Below, in pieces: positions 1-9,387 of a stretch of DNA of 64,000 nt. How positions within the stretch are numbered: the stretch's first letter is position 1; each line of letters starts with the position of its first letter. This stretch comes from Comamonas sp. (GTDB lineage: Bacteria; Pseudomonadota; Gammaproteobacteria; Burkholderiales; Burkholderiaceae_C): NCBI RefSeq assembly GCF_009360615.1, contig NZ_SPEY01000007.1, positions 1 to 64,000 on the forward strand. The letters are read 5' to 3'. The position numbers were made by a program, and so were the translations under genes. The notes below the pieces were generated by a model. It worked only from the letters and a program-made list of their open reading frames with translations, did no database searches and was not told the origin of the DNA.

Positions 1-358
1 ACACACGCGCCGCGGCACCGAAGTCCGTGGCATCGGCACCGCTGGAGATCACGATGGCATGCGTGGCTGGCGTCAGGCCCAGGGACTGGACCAGCGCCAC
101 CAGCTTGGCCTGATCGGGCAACTCACCGGGATTGGTGGCCGGGCCGCGCCATTTGCCGTAGGGGGCGTTGGCAGCCTGGGCGATGTGGCCGGCCTCGAAG
201 GCTTTGGGGTCGCGGATATCGATGAGGCGGACATCGGCCTGCTGCAGCAATGGCTGCAGCTGTTCGGGGTTGAGCAGGGGCTGGGCCGCGAGCGCCCAAC
301 TGCTGGTGCCCAGGCTCAAGCCCAGACCCAATGCATAGCTTGTCAGAGAGTTTTTCAT
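1..358 (-). CDS. Rhodanese-domain periplasmic protein (3' part outside window)
   Basis: The protein starts at the ATG whose complement is at 356-358 and runs off the left edge after about 119 residues. Residues 1-25 (MKNSLTSYALGLGLSLGTSS...) form a Sec-type signal peptide ending near ALAAQ. After it comes a rhodanese fold start: RLIDIRDPKAFEAGHIAQAANAPYG, the usual CDC25/rhodanese A-motif with D-x-R and the GHI turn. This suggests a periplasmic sulfurtransferase, but the active-site Cys loop lies outside the window, so catalytic competence cannot be judged. It is on the same strand as the molybdenum hydroxylase operon but separated by 215 bp, so it is probably independent. Confidence 0.75.
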   Translation of the reverse strand, partial: MKNSLTSYALGLGLSLGTSSWALAAQPLLNPEQLQPLLQQADVRLIDIRDPKAFEAGHIAQAANAPYGKWRGPATNPGELPDQAKLVALVQSLGLTPATHAIVISSGADATDFGAAARV

Positions 359-573
359 GGCAGGAGTCGGCAAAGCCGATTCGTCAGGGGCATGGCTATG
401 CCCAGGGCCTCTATTGTCCGGCCTTGCCGCGACAGGGCCAACCAAGAAAAACTTGTCTGTTTATTGCCTGGGGTCATGAATAGGCGAACAAACAGCGTGG
501 TTTCTGATAACTGTGGTTAAAAGTGGCTGATTCGCTTTGTGAGTAAGCGATTGCAGCTATCAAACTTGAGCAA

Positions 574-1110
574 TCATGCGCTCTGCCCGGCCGGAAACAG
601 CTCCTGCACCGCCCGCCGGATGCCGCCATAGCCCGTACAGCGACAAAGGTTTCCGCACATCTGGGCCTCGGCCTCGGCGGCGGTGGGACGGGGCTGCTGC
701 TGGTGCAGCCAGCTCATGCTCATGACCATGCCGGAGGTGCAATAGCCGCATTGCACGCCGCCGCAGCGCGCCAGCGCGTCGCGCACGGGTTCGCTGGCGC
801 TGTCCTGTGCCACGGACTCGATGGTGCGCACCGTCTGGCCCTGGATCTGATAGGCCATCAGCAGGCAGGCATTCACGGGCTCGCCGTTGAGCCAGACCAT
901 GCAGGCGCCACAGCGTCCCACTTCGCAGCCGGGCTTGGCCCCGGTGAGGTGCCAGTGCTCGCGCAGCAAGGTCAGCAGCCGGGTGTCGGGGCTGCAGCTG
1001 GCGATGACCGGCTGGCCGTTCAGATTCAGCTGCAGCACAAAAACCGAGGCCTCCTTTGCGCAGGCTGGGGGTGGCTTGCCGCCGTGCTCCGGGATGTGGG
1101 TCGTCGTCAT
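574..1110 (-). CDS. Molybdenum hydroxylase (xanthine dehydrogenase family) 2Fe-2S subunit
   Basis: This 178-residue protein has the two [2Fe-2S] clusters of the CoxS/XdhC-type small subunit. The N-terminal plant-ferredoxin cluster uses Cys62, Cys67, Cys70 and Cys82 (GCEVGRCGAC...C). The C-terminal cluster uses Cys121, Cys124, Cys156 and Cys158 (CGYC...CRC). It passes electrons from the molybdenum centre towards FAD. Its ATG overlaps the stop of the Mo-subunit gene (ATGA at 1107-1110), so the two are translationally coupled. It is the last gene of a minus-strand operon. The residues before about 24 are poorly conserved in the family, and a later start cannot be excluded. Substrate is not readable from this subunit. 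Confidence 0.9.
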   Translation of the reverse strand: MTTTHIPEHGGKPPPACAKEASVFVLQLNLNGQPVIASCSPDTRLLTLLREHWHLTGAKPGCEVGRCGACMVWLNGEPVNACLLMAYQIQGQTVRTIESVAQDSASEPVRDALARCGGVQCGYCTSGMVMSMSWLHQQQPRPTAAEAEAQMCGNLCRCTGYGGIRRAVQELFPAGQSA

Positions 1111-3389
1111 GGTGTGGAGGACTCCGCGCCCGCCTCCAGCAACGCGATCACGCGCTCCGGGGTCATGGGCAGTTGCGTGATGGGATGCTGCAGTGCGGCG
1201 GCCAAGGCATTGGCCACCGCGGGCAGGGCCAGGTTGACGCTGATCTCGCCGGCTCCGCGCGGGCCGATGGGATCGCCCTCGGGAAGGTTCTCGATCGCCA
1301 GCACCTGCATTTCAGGGGCATCGGCCAGCGTGGGGATCAGATAGCCGTCGAGATTGCGAGCCTGGTAGTGGCCGTCCAGGCAAGCCAGCTCCTCCAGCGT
1401 GCCCATGGCCAGGCCCATGAGGGCGCCGCCTTCCATCTGGCCCAGATAGCCCTGGGCCGATGCCACGGGGCCAAGGGCCGAGCACATCACCAGCCGCTGA
1501 ACCTGGACCATGCCGCTCCAGGTGTCGACGCGAACCTGGGCAATGGCGGCGCAGGCTCCGAAGACGAAGTGGGTGTCATGCGCGTTGTCCTCCGGGTCTT
1601 CGGCCTTGAGGTCGATGAAGATGCAGGGGAGGCGTTCGCCCGATGCCTTGGCCAGATCGGCGTAGCTCAGGCACAGGCCCGCAGCGCTTTCCAGGCCCCA
1701 TGCGCCGCAGCGCAGAGGGATATCGGGCAGCAGTCTTGCGGCGGCCAGGCGCAAGGCTTGCTGCCAGGGCCGGGCGGCCTGCTGCAAGGCACGCCATACC
1801 AGCGTGGTGGCGCGCGAGGCGGCCACCGGGCCCGAGTCGGGCGTGAGCCGCGTATCTCCGAGCACGGGCCGGATCGCGTCGGCAGCACAGCCCAGATGCC
1901 GAGCCCCCAGGCTCTGGATGGTCCCGACCAGGTTCTGTCCCAGCTCGGTGAAGCCGCAGCGCAGCTCGATCGCACCATCGGCGGCCAGGGCCAGCTCCAT
2001 GCGGCAGTCACTGGGGCCACCCTTGCCAAAGCCATCGCTGCGATGGATCAGCGTGAGGCCCACGCCGTGCAGATGACGGCCGTCCGCGCTGACCCAGCGA
2101 TGCGGCCCGCGCCACAGCGCCTGCTGGCGTGCGACATCGAGTGCGCGCCGGGCGCCGTCAAACGGCGCGACATGCTGGCCCAGCGGGCCGGGTGCCTCGG
2201 GAGCGGCGAGGTTGAGGGCGCGAAACGCATCGGGCGTCATGCCGACCAGCGCAGCCAGTCTGTCGATCTGCTGCTCAAGTGCAAATTGCACCTGCACGGC
2301 ACCGAAGCCGCGAAACGCACCGGCGATGCCGTTGTTCGTATAGGCCAGCCTGGCGCCGAGGTCCAGCGCCAGATACCGGTAGGGGCCGGGGGCATGTTCG
2401 AGCGCGGCATCCAGCACTTCGGGGCCATGCGTGGCGTAGGCCCCGGTGTCGGCCACTATCCGCACCTGGTGGTAGGTGAGCCGCCCTTGTGCATCGCAGC
2501 CGGTCTGCATTTCGATCTGCATGGGATGTCTCTTGACACCCAGATCCACCGATTGCGGACGTGTCAGGTGCAACCGCACGGGGCGCTGCGCCCTCCAGGC
2601 CAGCAGGGCCGCGATGGGTTGAATCGTCAGCTCGTCCTTGCCGCCGTAGGAGCCGCCCACGGGCGTGGCCACGGCGTGAACCCTGTCGTGTGGCAGGTCC
2701 AGCATGTCGGCGATGACCTGCTTTTCCCGCGCTGGGTTGTGGCCGCCGAAGAACAGGCGCAGGCCGCCCGCGCCATCGGGCTCGGCTACACCGCCTTCGG
2801 TCTCGAGAAAGGCATGCATCTGGCGTGGCGTGACATAGCTGTCCTGTACCCGGTGCACTGTGCTTGCCCGGGCTGCAGACATGTCTCCCTGGCGGTGGCT
2901 GGCGGCATGCAGCAGATTGCCGTCCTGATGGACTGGCTGCTCGGAGGCCGCTGTGTCGTCAAGGGCGGCGACCGGGTCGCAGACAGGGGGCAGGGGTTCG
3001 TAGTCAACCCGGATCAGCGCCAGAGCCTGCCGCGCCGTCTCCATGTCCACGGCCGCAACGGCGGCGACCGGGTCGCCCACATGGCGCACCTTGTCGATGC
3101 AGAGCACGGGCCGGTCCACCTTGCGCAATCCATAGTGCTTGATGCCGGGGATATCGGCATGGGTGACCACGGCATGGACGCCTGGCAGGGCTTGGGCGGC
3201 GCTGGTATCGATATGCAGAATGCGCGCATGGGGATGAGGGCTGCCGAGAATCGCTCCGCGCAATTGACCCGGCTGAATGCGGTCGCTCAGAAAGCCCGGG
3301 TTGCCGCCGAGCTTGGCCTTGGCATCGGGCCGGACCGGCAAAGTCTCCAGGCCGAGCTCGCGGATGTGATGAGGGGTGGGGAATTCCAT
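1107..3389 (-). CDS. Molybdenum hydroxylase (xanthine dehydrogenase family) Mo-cofactor-binding subunit
   Basis: At 760 residues this has the length of CoxL/XdhB-type large subunits. It opens with the a/b hammerhead domain (about 1-130) and continues with the molybdopterin-binding region. Family landmarks visible are GGSYGGKDE (family usual GGGFGGKE), GAFRGFGAVQ, and a C-terminal PRGAGE whose Glu corresponds to the catalytic glutamate of xanthine dehydrogenases. It should hydroxylate a heteroaromatic ring carbon or an aldehyde using water. The FAD subunit lies 6 bp upstream and the 2Fe-2S subunit overlaps downstream, giving a complete heterotrimer. The neighbouring deaminase and importer suggest an N-heterocyclic substrate such as a purine; that is inference. 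No MoCo-insertion factor (XdhC type) is nearby. Confidence 0.9.
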   Translation of the reverse strand: MEFPTPHHIRELGLETLPVRPDAKAKLGGNPGFLSDRIQPGQLRGAILGSPHPHARILHIDTSAAQALPGVHAVVTHADIPGIKHYGLRKVDRPVLCIDKVRHVGDPVAAVAAVDMETARQALALIRVDYEPLPPVCDPVAALDDTAASEQPVHQDGNLLHAASHRQGDMSAARASTVHRVQDSYVTPRQMHAFLETEGGVAEPDGAGGLRLFFGGHNPAREKQVIADMLDLPHDRVHAVATPVGGSYGGKDELTIQPIAALLAWRAQRPVRLHLTRPQSVDLGVKRHPMQIEMQTGCDAQGRLTYHQVRIVADTGAYATHGPEVLDAALEHAPGPYRYLALDLGARLAYTNNGIAGAFRGFGAVQVQFALEQQIDRLAALVGMTPDAFRALNLAAPEAPGPLGQHVAPFDGARRALDVARQQALWRGPHRWVSADGRHLHGVGLTLIHRSDGFGKGGPSDCRMELALAADGAIELRCGFTELGQNLVGTIQSLGARHLGCAADAIRPVLGDTRLTPDSGPVAASRATTLVWRALQQAARPWQQALRLAAARLLPDIPLRCGAWGLESAAGLCLSYADLAKASGERLPCIFIDLKAEDPEDNAHDTHFVFGACAAIAQVRVDTWSGMVQVQRLVMCSALGPVASAQGYLGQMEGGALMGLAMGTLEELACLDGHYQARNLDGYLIPTLADAPEMQVLAIENLPEGDPIGPRGAGEISVNLALPAVANALAAALQHPITQLPMTPERVIALLEAGAESSTP

Positions 3390-3395
3390 GATGGT

Positions 3396-4193
3396 TCAGG
3401 CCAGCAGCCCGCAATGTCCGGCAATCAGGCGGCTGGCAATCCGGGCCAGATCGGGAGGCAGGCTTTGCTCGCAGGTGGTACGTATATCGCCGAGGGAGGG
3501 CCGGATCTGCAACTCCTGCGCATAGCTCAGCAGCTTTTCCGTGGCTTGCAGGCGGTGCACGCCTATGCCAGGGGCCGCCGCAGCAATGCGGTCCAGGTTC
3601 AGGCGCTTTTGTGCATCGCTCCAGCGCAGGGCCATGCGCAGCCGCGCGGGGGAGAATGCCGCGCGATAGCCGACCTTCTCGAACACCAGTGGCCGGGGCT
3701 CCATCACATCGCTGCGCGGCAGCAGGAACGAGAGCATCAGAGGCCGGTCCATGAGCTTGAGCGTTTGCGCCAGCGACTGCAGGTTGCCGTCCGTCAACTC
3801 GACCTGCGCATCCATGGCCAGCAATACCGGGCAGCAGTCGCCTTCGCCCCAGCCTATATTGCCGCCCAGGGTTCCCAGGCGGCGTACTCCCATGGCCCCT
3901 AGCTGGTCCAGGGCCTGGACGAGCACGGGGGCGTGCTGCTGAACCCAGGGGTGACGGCGCACGGCCTCCAGCCGCATGCCTGCACCGATGTGCAGATATT
4001 GCGGGCCGAGGTGGATCTGCTGCATCTCGGGCCAGTGCATCACATTGATGAAATGCGTGGCCGACGGCGCCAGGCGAGGCTCTGCCCATGACTGCTGCAG
4101 CAGCGTGCCCCCGGCGATGAAGCAGGCGGCATCGCCGAGCTTGCGGGCCAGGGCCTGCGCGGCCTGGGGTGACGAGGGGTGGGTAAGCAGCAT
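3396..4193 (-). CDS. Molybdenum hydroxylase FAD-binding subunit
   Basis: A 265-residue CoxM-type flavoprotein subunit. The FAD pyrophosphate motifs are visible as CFIAGGTLL (about 24-32) and LGTLGGNIGWGEGDCC (about 107-122), followed by a CO-dehydrogenase flavoprotein C-terminal domain. It accepts electrons from the 2Fe-2S subunit and passes them to NAD+ or another acceptor. A clear Shine-Dalgarno (AGGAGG, about 6 nt before ATG) supports the start. The deaminase gene ends 24 bp upstream and the Mo subunit starts 6 bp downstream, so it sits in the middle of the operon. Confidence 0.88.
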   Translation of the reverse strand: MLLTHPSSPQAAQALARKLGDAACFIAGGTLLQQSWAEPRLAPSATHFINVMHWPEMQQIHLGPQYLHIGAGMRLEAVRRHPWVQQHAPVLVQALDQLGAMGVRRLGTLGGNIGWGEGDCCPVLLAMDAQVELTDGNLQSLAQTLKLMDRPLMLSFLLPRSDVMEPRPLVFEKVGYRAAFSPARLRMALRWSDAQKRLNLDRIAAAAPGIGVHRLQATEKLLSYAQELQIRPSLGDIRTTCEQSLPPDLARIASRLIAGHCGLLA

Positions 4194-4217
4194 GGCAGCC
4201 TCCTGCTGGCGTGATCC

Positions 4218-4730
4218 TCAGCGCTGCGCCCAGAAGGCTTGCTGCTGGGCGGCGATCTCGGCCTCCATCTCGGGTACGGGGCCGATCAGCTCCACGGCCT
4301 TCTGGCAATGGTCGAAGACATAACGCGACGAGACACTCATGGTCGGGTTCTCGCCATGACTGCCCGTGCATTCCAGCAGACGGTGCTCGGTCATGCCGAA
4401 CACGATGCGACCGATATTGGCCCAGTAGGCCGTACCGGCGCACATGCAGCAGGGCTCCACATTGGTGTAGAGCGTGCAGCTCCAGAGAAACTCGGCCGTG
4501 TAATTGGTGGCCGCCATGCGCGCTAAGGTCGATTCCGCGTGGTTGACGGTGTCGATATTGCACTGCTCCATGAGCACGGTCTCCTGGTCGGGGCCCACCA
4601 GTACCGCGCCGAAGGGGTGGTGGCCCATCTCGGTGGCGCGCTGGGCCACGGCCTGCGCGCGACGCAGATTGCGCTGGATTTGTTCGGCAGAGGGCGTCAG
4701 GCCCTGCGGGGGAAAGTTCTTGTCTGTCAT
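4218..4730 (-). CDS. Cytidine/guanine deaminase-family zinc deaminase
   Basis: A 170-residue CDA-fold protein with the zinc site His64-Ala-Glu66 (HAE) and Pro93-Cys94-Cys95-Met96-Cys97 (PCxxC). It should deaminate an exocyclic amino group on a heterocycle, as guanine, cytosine or tRNA-adenosine deaminases do. The segment after PCCMC (AGTAYWANIGRIVFG) is typical of the guanine deaminase/nucleoside deaminase branch. The start is set at 4730 because AAGGA lies 8 nt upstream. An upstream in-frame ATG at 4754 overlaps the permease stop (ATGA), so an eight-residue longer form is possible. Placement directly before the molybdenum hydroxylase genes suggests deamination and ring hydroxylation of the same imported compound. 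The exact substrate is unknown. Confidence 0.8.
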   Translation of the reverse strand: MTDKNFPPQGLTPSAEQIQRNLRRAQAVAQRATEMGHHPFGAVLVGPDQETVLMEQCNIDTVNHAESTLARMAATNYTAEFLWSCTLYTNVEPCCMCAGTAYWANIGRIVFGMTEHRLLECTGSHGENPTMSVSSRYVFDHCQKAVELIGPVPEMEAEIAAQQQAFWAQR

Positions 4731-4750
4731 GGTGGCGGTCCTTGTGTCGG

Positions 4751-5512
4751 TCATGCGGGAGTGCTCTGGCTCCAGGGAAAGAGGCGCTTGTGCAGCTGCT
4801 GCACCCCCCCATAGAGCAGCAGGCTGCACAGCACCAGCAGTGCCAGTGCGGCAAAGGCCACGGGTACCTTGAAGGAGGAGGTGGCAAACAGGATCAGATA
4901 GCCCAGGCCTTTTTCCGCCGCCACGAACTCGGCGACCACGGCGCCCACAATGGCCAGCGTGATGGAGACCTTGAGGGCCGAAAACACATAGGGCACGGCA
5001 AACGGCATGCGAATCTGCCAGTACTGGCGGCTGGTGGTGGCGCGCAGTGAGCGCGACAGCTCCACCAGCTCTGCCGGCACCGAAGCCAGGCCCAGGGCCG
5101 TGGAAACCACCAGCGGGAAAAAGGCAATCAGCGTGGTGATGACCACGCGGGGCAGCAGGCCTGCACCCAGCGTGACGACGATGATGGGAGCGACGGCCAC
5201 GATGGGGGTGGACTGGATCACCACCAGCCAGGGCATGATGATTTTCGAGAGCAACTGCGAGCGCGTGATGGCGATGGCCAGCGGAATGGCCAGAGCGATC
5301 GCCAGCGCATAGCCTATGAGCGCGACCTGCAAGGTGGCCGTGACATGCTCCAGCCAGCGCTGCAGCCCCATCTCGGCAGCAGCCAGCCAGATCTGGCTGG
5401 GAGCGGGAAAAATGTACTCGGGTATATGCGCCAGGCGGCAGGCGCACTCCCAGAACAGCAGGACGGCGAGGAAAACCAGCAGCGACGCATGGCGTTGTAT
5501 GAGGGCAGACAT
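4751..5512 (-). CDS. ABC transporter permease (SsuC/TauC family)
   Basis: A 253-residue inner-membrane permease with about six hydrophobic helices. It carries a BPD_transp_1 domain and the cytoplasmic EAA-like loop around ELSRSLRATTSRQYWQIRMP (about 153-172), which contacts the ATPase. The family imports taurine, aliphatic sulfonates, nitrate, pyrimidine precursors and similar small molecules. It sits between the ATPase gene (30 bp upstream) and the deaminase (21 bp downstream) and completes a one-permease, one-ATPase, one-receptor importer. Confidence 0.88.
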   Translation of the reverse strand: MSALIQRHASLLVFLAVLLFWECACRLAHIPEYIFPAPSQIWLAAAEMGLQRWLEHVTATLQVALIGYALAIALAIPLAIAITRSQLLSKIIMPWLVVIQSTPIVAVAPIIVVTLGAGLLPRVVITTLIAFFPLVVSTALGLASVPAELVELSRSLRATTSRQYWQIRMPFAVPYVFSALKVSITLAIVGAVVAEFVAAEKGLGYLILFATSSFKVPVAFAALALLVLCSLLLYGGVQQLHKRLFPWSQSTPA

Positions 5513-5542
5513 AGGGGGCCTCTTGGGGCTGCGGGAGGATCT

Positions 5543-6322
<780 letters not shown>

Positions 6323-6390
6323 GGCAGGCGATCAAGGAAAGAACAAGGGCGGGAGCGTGAGGGCGGCGCTGTGCCGCCCTCGCATGGGAT

Positions 6391-7389
6391 TTACTGGCTC
6401 AGAAAACGGCGATCCACCAGCGTTTCCGGGTCGACCTTCTTGAGGTCGTAGCTCATGGACTGGGCCACCCAGCCCCAGGTGGCAGCCAGCAGCCGGGGCT
6501 CGAATTTGCCAAGGCCGTCGCGTTGGCTGATCTCGTTCCTGAGCAGCGGGATGGAGGCTTCAAATTCGGCCTTGACCACGGCCGTGTCGGCCTCGGGCAC
6601 CTGGGCCTTCAGCGACTCGGCCGCCTTTTGCGGGTTCTGGATGGAGAACTCCAGCGACTTGCCCAGTGCTCGCACATAGCGCTTGAGCACGTCGGGGCGG
6701 TCCTTGATGGTCTTGTCGCTGGCCATGACGGACCAGCCATAGCCGTCGAGACCGAACTGCGTCCAGGGCAGGACCGACAGTTCCTTGCTGGCCTGCTTGA
6801 GCACGGAGCCGAAAGCCGGAGCCACGGTCACCCAGTTGATGGTCGCGTCCACGCGGCCCTGGGCCAGCATGGGTGCCAGCGTCGCCGGGTCCGACTTGAT
6901 GACCTTGATCTTGCTGGCGTCCACGCCGTTCTTCTGCAGCACGATGGGCCACAGGGCATTCGACGAGGAGAAGGTGGGCATGGCCACCGTCTTGCCTTCC
7001 ATGTCCTTGAGGCTCCTGATCTTGCTGTCGGCGCGCGTGAAAAGCGCATCGGGCTGTTTGGAATACAGCGACATCACGGCCTTGACGGGAATCCTGCCTT
7101 CGGCAGCGGCCATCATCAGCGCCGAGATGCCGCCAAAACCCACATCGGCAGAGCCAGAGGCCACCTTGGTCACGGCATCGGCCGAGCCTCGGCCGGGAAC
7201 GATCTTCACGTCCAAGCCTTCGTCCTTGAAAAAGCCTTGCTGCACGCCGGCATAGACAAAGGACTTGTCGCCCCCGGGCAGCCAGTCGAGCTGCACCGTG
7301 AGCTTGTCGGCTGCCTGGGCCGCTGCGCCACAGGCGACGAGCAGGGTGGCAAGAACGGGGCGTCTGAAGGAAGTCGGGGGGCGTGTCAT
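6391..7389 (-). CDS. ABC transporter substrate-binding protein (NMT1/THI5-like)
   Basis: A 332-residue periplasmic receptor. Residues 1-28 are a signal peptide with a basic N-terminus (MTRPPTSFRR) and cleavage after AQA. The mature part starts LTVQLDWLPGGDKSFVYAGVQQGFF, typical of the NMT1/THI5/SsuA family, which binds pyrimidine precursors, sulfonates, nitrate and related ligands. The start at 7389 is preferred over an ATG 18 nt upstream because AGGAG lies 6 nt before it. It supplies ligand to the permease and ATPase encoded immediately downstream. NMT1-like receptors often bind heterocycles, which fits the deaminase and hydroxylase of this operon, but the ligand is not determined. Confidence 0.88.
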   Translation of the reverse strand: MTRPPTSFRRPVLATLLVACGAAAQAADKLTVQLDWLPGGDKSFVYAGVQQGFFKDEGLDVKIVPGRGSADAVTKVASGSADVGFGGISALMMAAAEGRIPVKAVMSLYSKQPDALFTRADSKIRSLKDMEGKTVAMPTFSSSNALWPIVLQKNGVDASKIKVIKSDPATLAPMLAQGRVDATINWVTVAPAFGSVLKQASKELSVLPWTQFGLDGYGWSVMASDKTIKDRPDVLKRYVRALGKSLEFSIQNPQKAAESLKAQVPEADTAVVKAEFEASIPLLRNEISQRDGLGKFEPRLLAATWGWVAQSMSYDLKKVDPETLVDRRFLSQ

Positions 7390-7429
7390 GAATAACTCCT
7401 GAAGCATGTGAGGCTGGGACGACTGGTTG

Positions 7430-8230
7430 CTATGTATTGATGAGCGGCATGCGCAAGCTCATAAAGGGTTTCGATTGAGCTTCATCCAAGACCGGGAGCA
7501 AGGCATCGCTCAGCGCCTGCGGACAGGCCAGCTGGGGCACATGGCCGCAATCGAGGCTGACGCGCCTGGCGCCCGGCGTGAGCTGCTGCATGCGTTGCTG
7601 CACGGGAAGCGTCACCGAACGGTCCTGGCGACATTCCACATAGATACGTGGCACCCGGCCAAAACGGTCTGCAGTGAGCCGGTTCACCATGGTCCGCCCC
7701 GTCTCGGGCTGGACGCAGAGACGGCTGGCCGCCTTGAGCGCTGCGGTCGGAGGGCAGTCATGCAGGAACAAGGCCATGGCGGCTTCCAGCGGCACACTGC
7801 TGGCATTGCGCTGCTCGTTCCATGCCAGATGCGGGCCTATGCCCTGGTAGTCAAAGCCCGGATCGGCGGCGCGGCATTGCGCGATCACATCGCCATAGCT
7901 CATGCCGCTGGGCAGCATCATTCCGGCCAGGTAGACCAGGGCGCTGACCCGCTCGGGGGCGGCCTGGGCGACCTGAGACGCCGTCATGCCGCCACCGCTG
8001 TGACCGACCACCACGGCAGGGCCATCCAGCGATTCCAGCACGCGCAGCACATGGGCGGTGTAGCCGTCGAGATTGGCGCAGCTGTCGTCTTCGGCGGCGG
8101 CATCGTTGCCCGGCAGATTGACAGCAAGCACTTTCCAGCCTCGGGCCTGCAGCAGCGGCGTCCAGGCGGCAAATGCCCAGCTGCCCTGCCAGGCCCCGTG
8201 GATCAGCACCATATGGCGTGAGCGTGTCAT
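7430..8230 (-). CDS. Alpha/beta hydrolase
   Basis: A 266-residue alpha/beta hydrolase. The oxyanion region HGAWQGSW is at 11-18 and the nucleophile elbow Gly76-His77-Ser78-Gly79-Gly80. A C-terminal CGHVPQL provides the likely catalytic His. The pattern resembles the EstC/methyl-esterase-like AB_hydrolase branch. The start at 8230 is supported by GGAG about 6 nt upstream; the longer in-frame extension lacks a ribosome site. The oxygenase gene ends 11 bp upstream. In this operon it could open a ring lactam or hydrolyse an ester or amide formed by the oxidative steps; that is inference. Confidence 0.8.
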   Translation of the reverse strand: MTRSRHMVLIHGAWQGSWAFAAWTPLLQARGWKVLAVNLPGNDAAAEDDSCANLDGYTAHVLRVLESLDGPAVVVGHSGGGMTASQVAQAAPERVSALVYLAGMMLPSGMSYGDVIAQCRAADPGFDYQGIGPHLAWNEQRNASSVPLEAAMALFLHDCPPTAALKAASRLCVQPETGRTMVNRLTADRFGRVPRIYVECRQDRSVTLPVQQRMQQLTPGARRVSLDCGHVPQLACPQALSDALLPVLDEAQSKPFMSLRMPLINT

Positions 8231-8241
8231 GGCTGTCTCCG

Positions 8242-9195
8242 TCAACCGTAGGTGCGGCGATAGCACTCGATCTGGTGCTGCTCCACCGTGACGGGCGCAT
8301 ACCGGGGTTGCTCGCCTTCATCCAGGCAGGTGGGAATGCACTCCACCTTGTGCAACGGGTTGCCCGTGAAGAAGAAGGGGACGGAATAGCGCTCGCGCCC
8401 CGAGACATTGATGACCCGGTGCAAGGTGGAGACATAGCGGTCATTGGTCCAGCGCGCGAACAGATCGCCGATGTTGACGACAAAGGCACCGGGCACCGGG
8501 GGCGCGTCGATCCAGCGGCCGAGATCTTTGTCCCAGACCTGCAGGCCGCCGGCCTCGTCCTGCAGCAGCAAGGTCACGCCCCCGAAGTCCGTGTGCTCCC
8601 CGCAGCCTTTCTCGCCGGGTTCGGGGTTGGCAGGCTGGGGCGGGTAGTGTAGAAGGCGCAGCGTCGCGGCAGCGTCCTTGAGATAGCCGTCAAAGTGGCT
8701 GACGGGCACGCCCAGCGACAAGGCCAGGCCGTGCACGATGGTCGCGCCCAGGCCATGGGCGGCCTGGTAGTAGTTCTGCATCACGGCGCGGAAGTCGGGC
8801 AGGGTTTCGGGCCATTGGTTGGGGCCGGTATTGAAGCGGCCCGACAGCACGCGCGCATCGTCGGTCGCCACCTCGGCACCGACGTAAAAGCTTTCCTTGA
8901 GATCGGGGGGGGCACCGCTTTCCAGCGTCTGCGCACGCAATGGCTCGTAGCCGCGATTGCAGCGCGAGAGCTTCTTGTCCACGGCCAGCTTTTCCGCCAT
9001 GGGCAGGTCGAAAAAGCGCTGGCTGGCCGCAAACAGGCTGTTGATCAGCGCGGGGTCTATGCCATGGCCGGTGATATAGAAGAAGCCGCGCTGCTCGCAA
9101 GCCTGGCGCAATTGCTCGGCCACCATGTGCTGATCCACAGGGTCATGGCTGCGCAGGCCGCTGATGTCGATGATGGGGAGGGCAGAGGTGCTCAC
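8242..9195 (-). CDS. 2-oxoglutarate/Fe(II)-dependent oxygenase (isopenicillin N synthase-like)
   Basis: A 317-residue protein with the N-terminal DIOX_N region (LPIIDISGL, about 6-14) and a C-terminal 2OG-Fe(II) core. The iron ligands are His201, Asp203 (EHTDFGG) and His259 (STLHRVI), and Arg269-x-Ser271 (RYS) binds the 2OG carboxylate. All required residues are present. The family hydroxylates, demethylates or opens rings of small molecules. The start is a GTG at 9195; an ATG-led extension to 9336 has no family similarity. It is the first structural gene after the LysR regulator (192 bp gap). Its substrate is probably the compound handled by the rest of this operon. Confidence 0.85.
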   Translation of the reverse strand: MSTSALPIIDISGLRSHDPVDQHMVAEQLRQACEQRGFFYITGHGIDPALINSLFAASQRFFDLPMAEKLAVDKKLSRCNRGYEPLRAQTLESGAPPDLKESFYVGAEVATDDARVLSGRFNTGPNQWPETLPDFRAVMQNYYQAAHGLGATIVHGLALSLGVPVSHFDGYLKDAAATLRLLHYPPQPANPEPGEKGCGEHTDFGGVTLLLQDEAGGLQVWDKDLGRWIDAPPVPGAFVVNIGDLFARWTNDRYVSTLHRVINVSGRERYSVPFFFTGNPLHKVECIPTCLDEGEQPRYAPVTVEQHQIECYRRTYG

Positions 9196-9387
9196 AAATC
9201 GCTTCCGGAAACTGAAGAACTGGACCCAGTTTAGAAAGCGCAGCCCGTGCTGGATAGCGCAGCTTTTGCTGCGGGGTGATCTAAAAATGTGAGCGACAAT
9301 CGTTGATAGGAAAAGCACTGCACGGCATTGGTGCATTCGCAGAAGGCGATGCGCACAATGCCGGTGCGGACACAGGCAGGTGGGGGC

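Noticed and set aside
1056-3902. 948-codon open frame on the plus strand
   Set aside because: It is the antisense of the Mo and FAD subunit genes, whose motifs are complete. The antisense protein is low-complexity (Gln/Gly/Ala/His-rich), as expected from high GC content.
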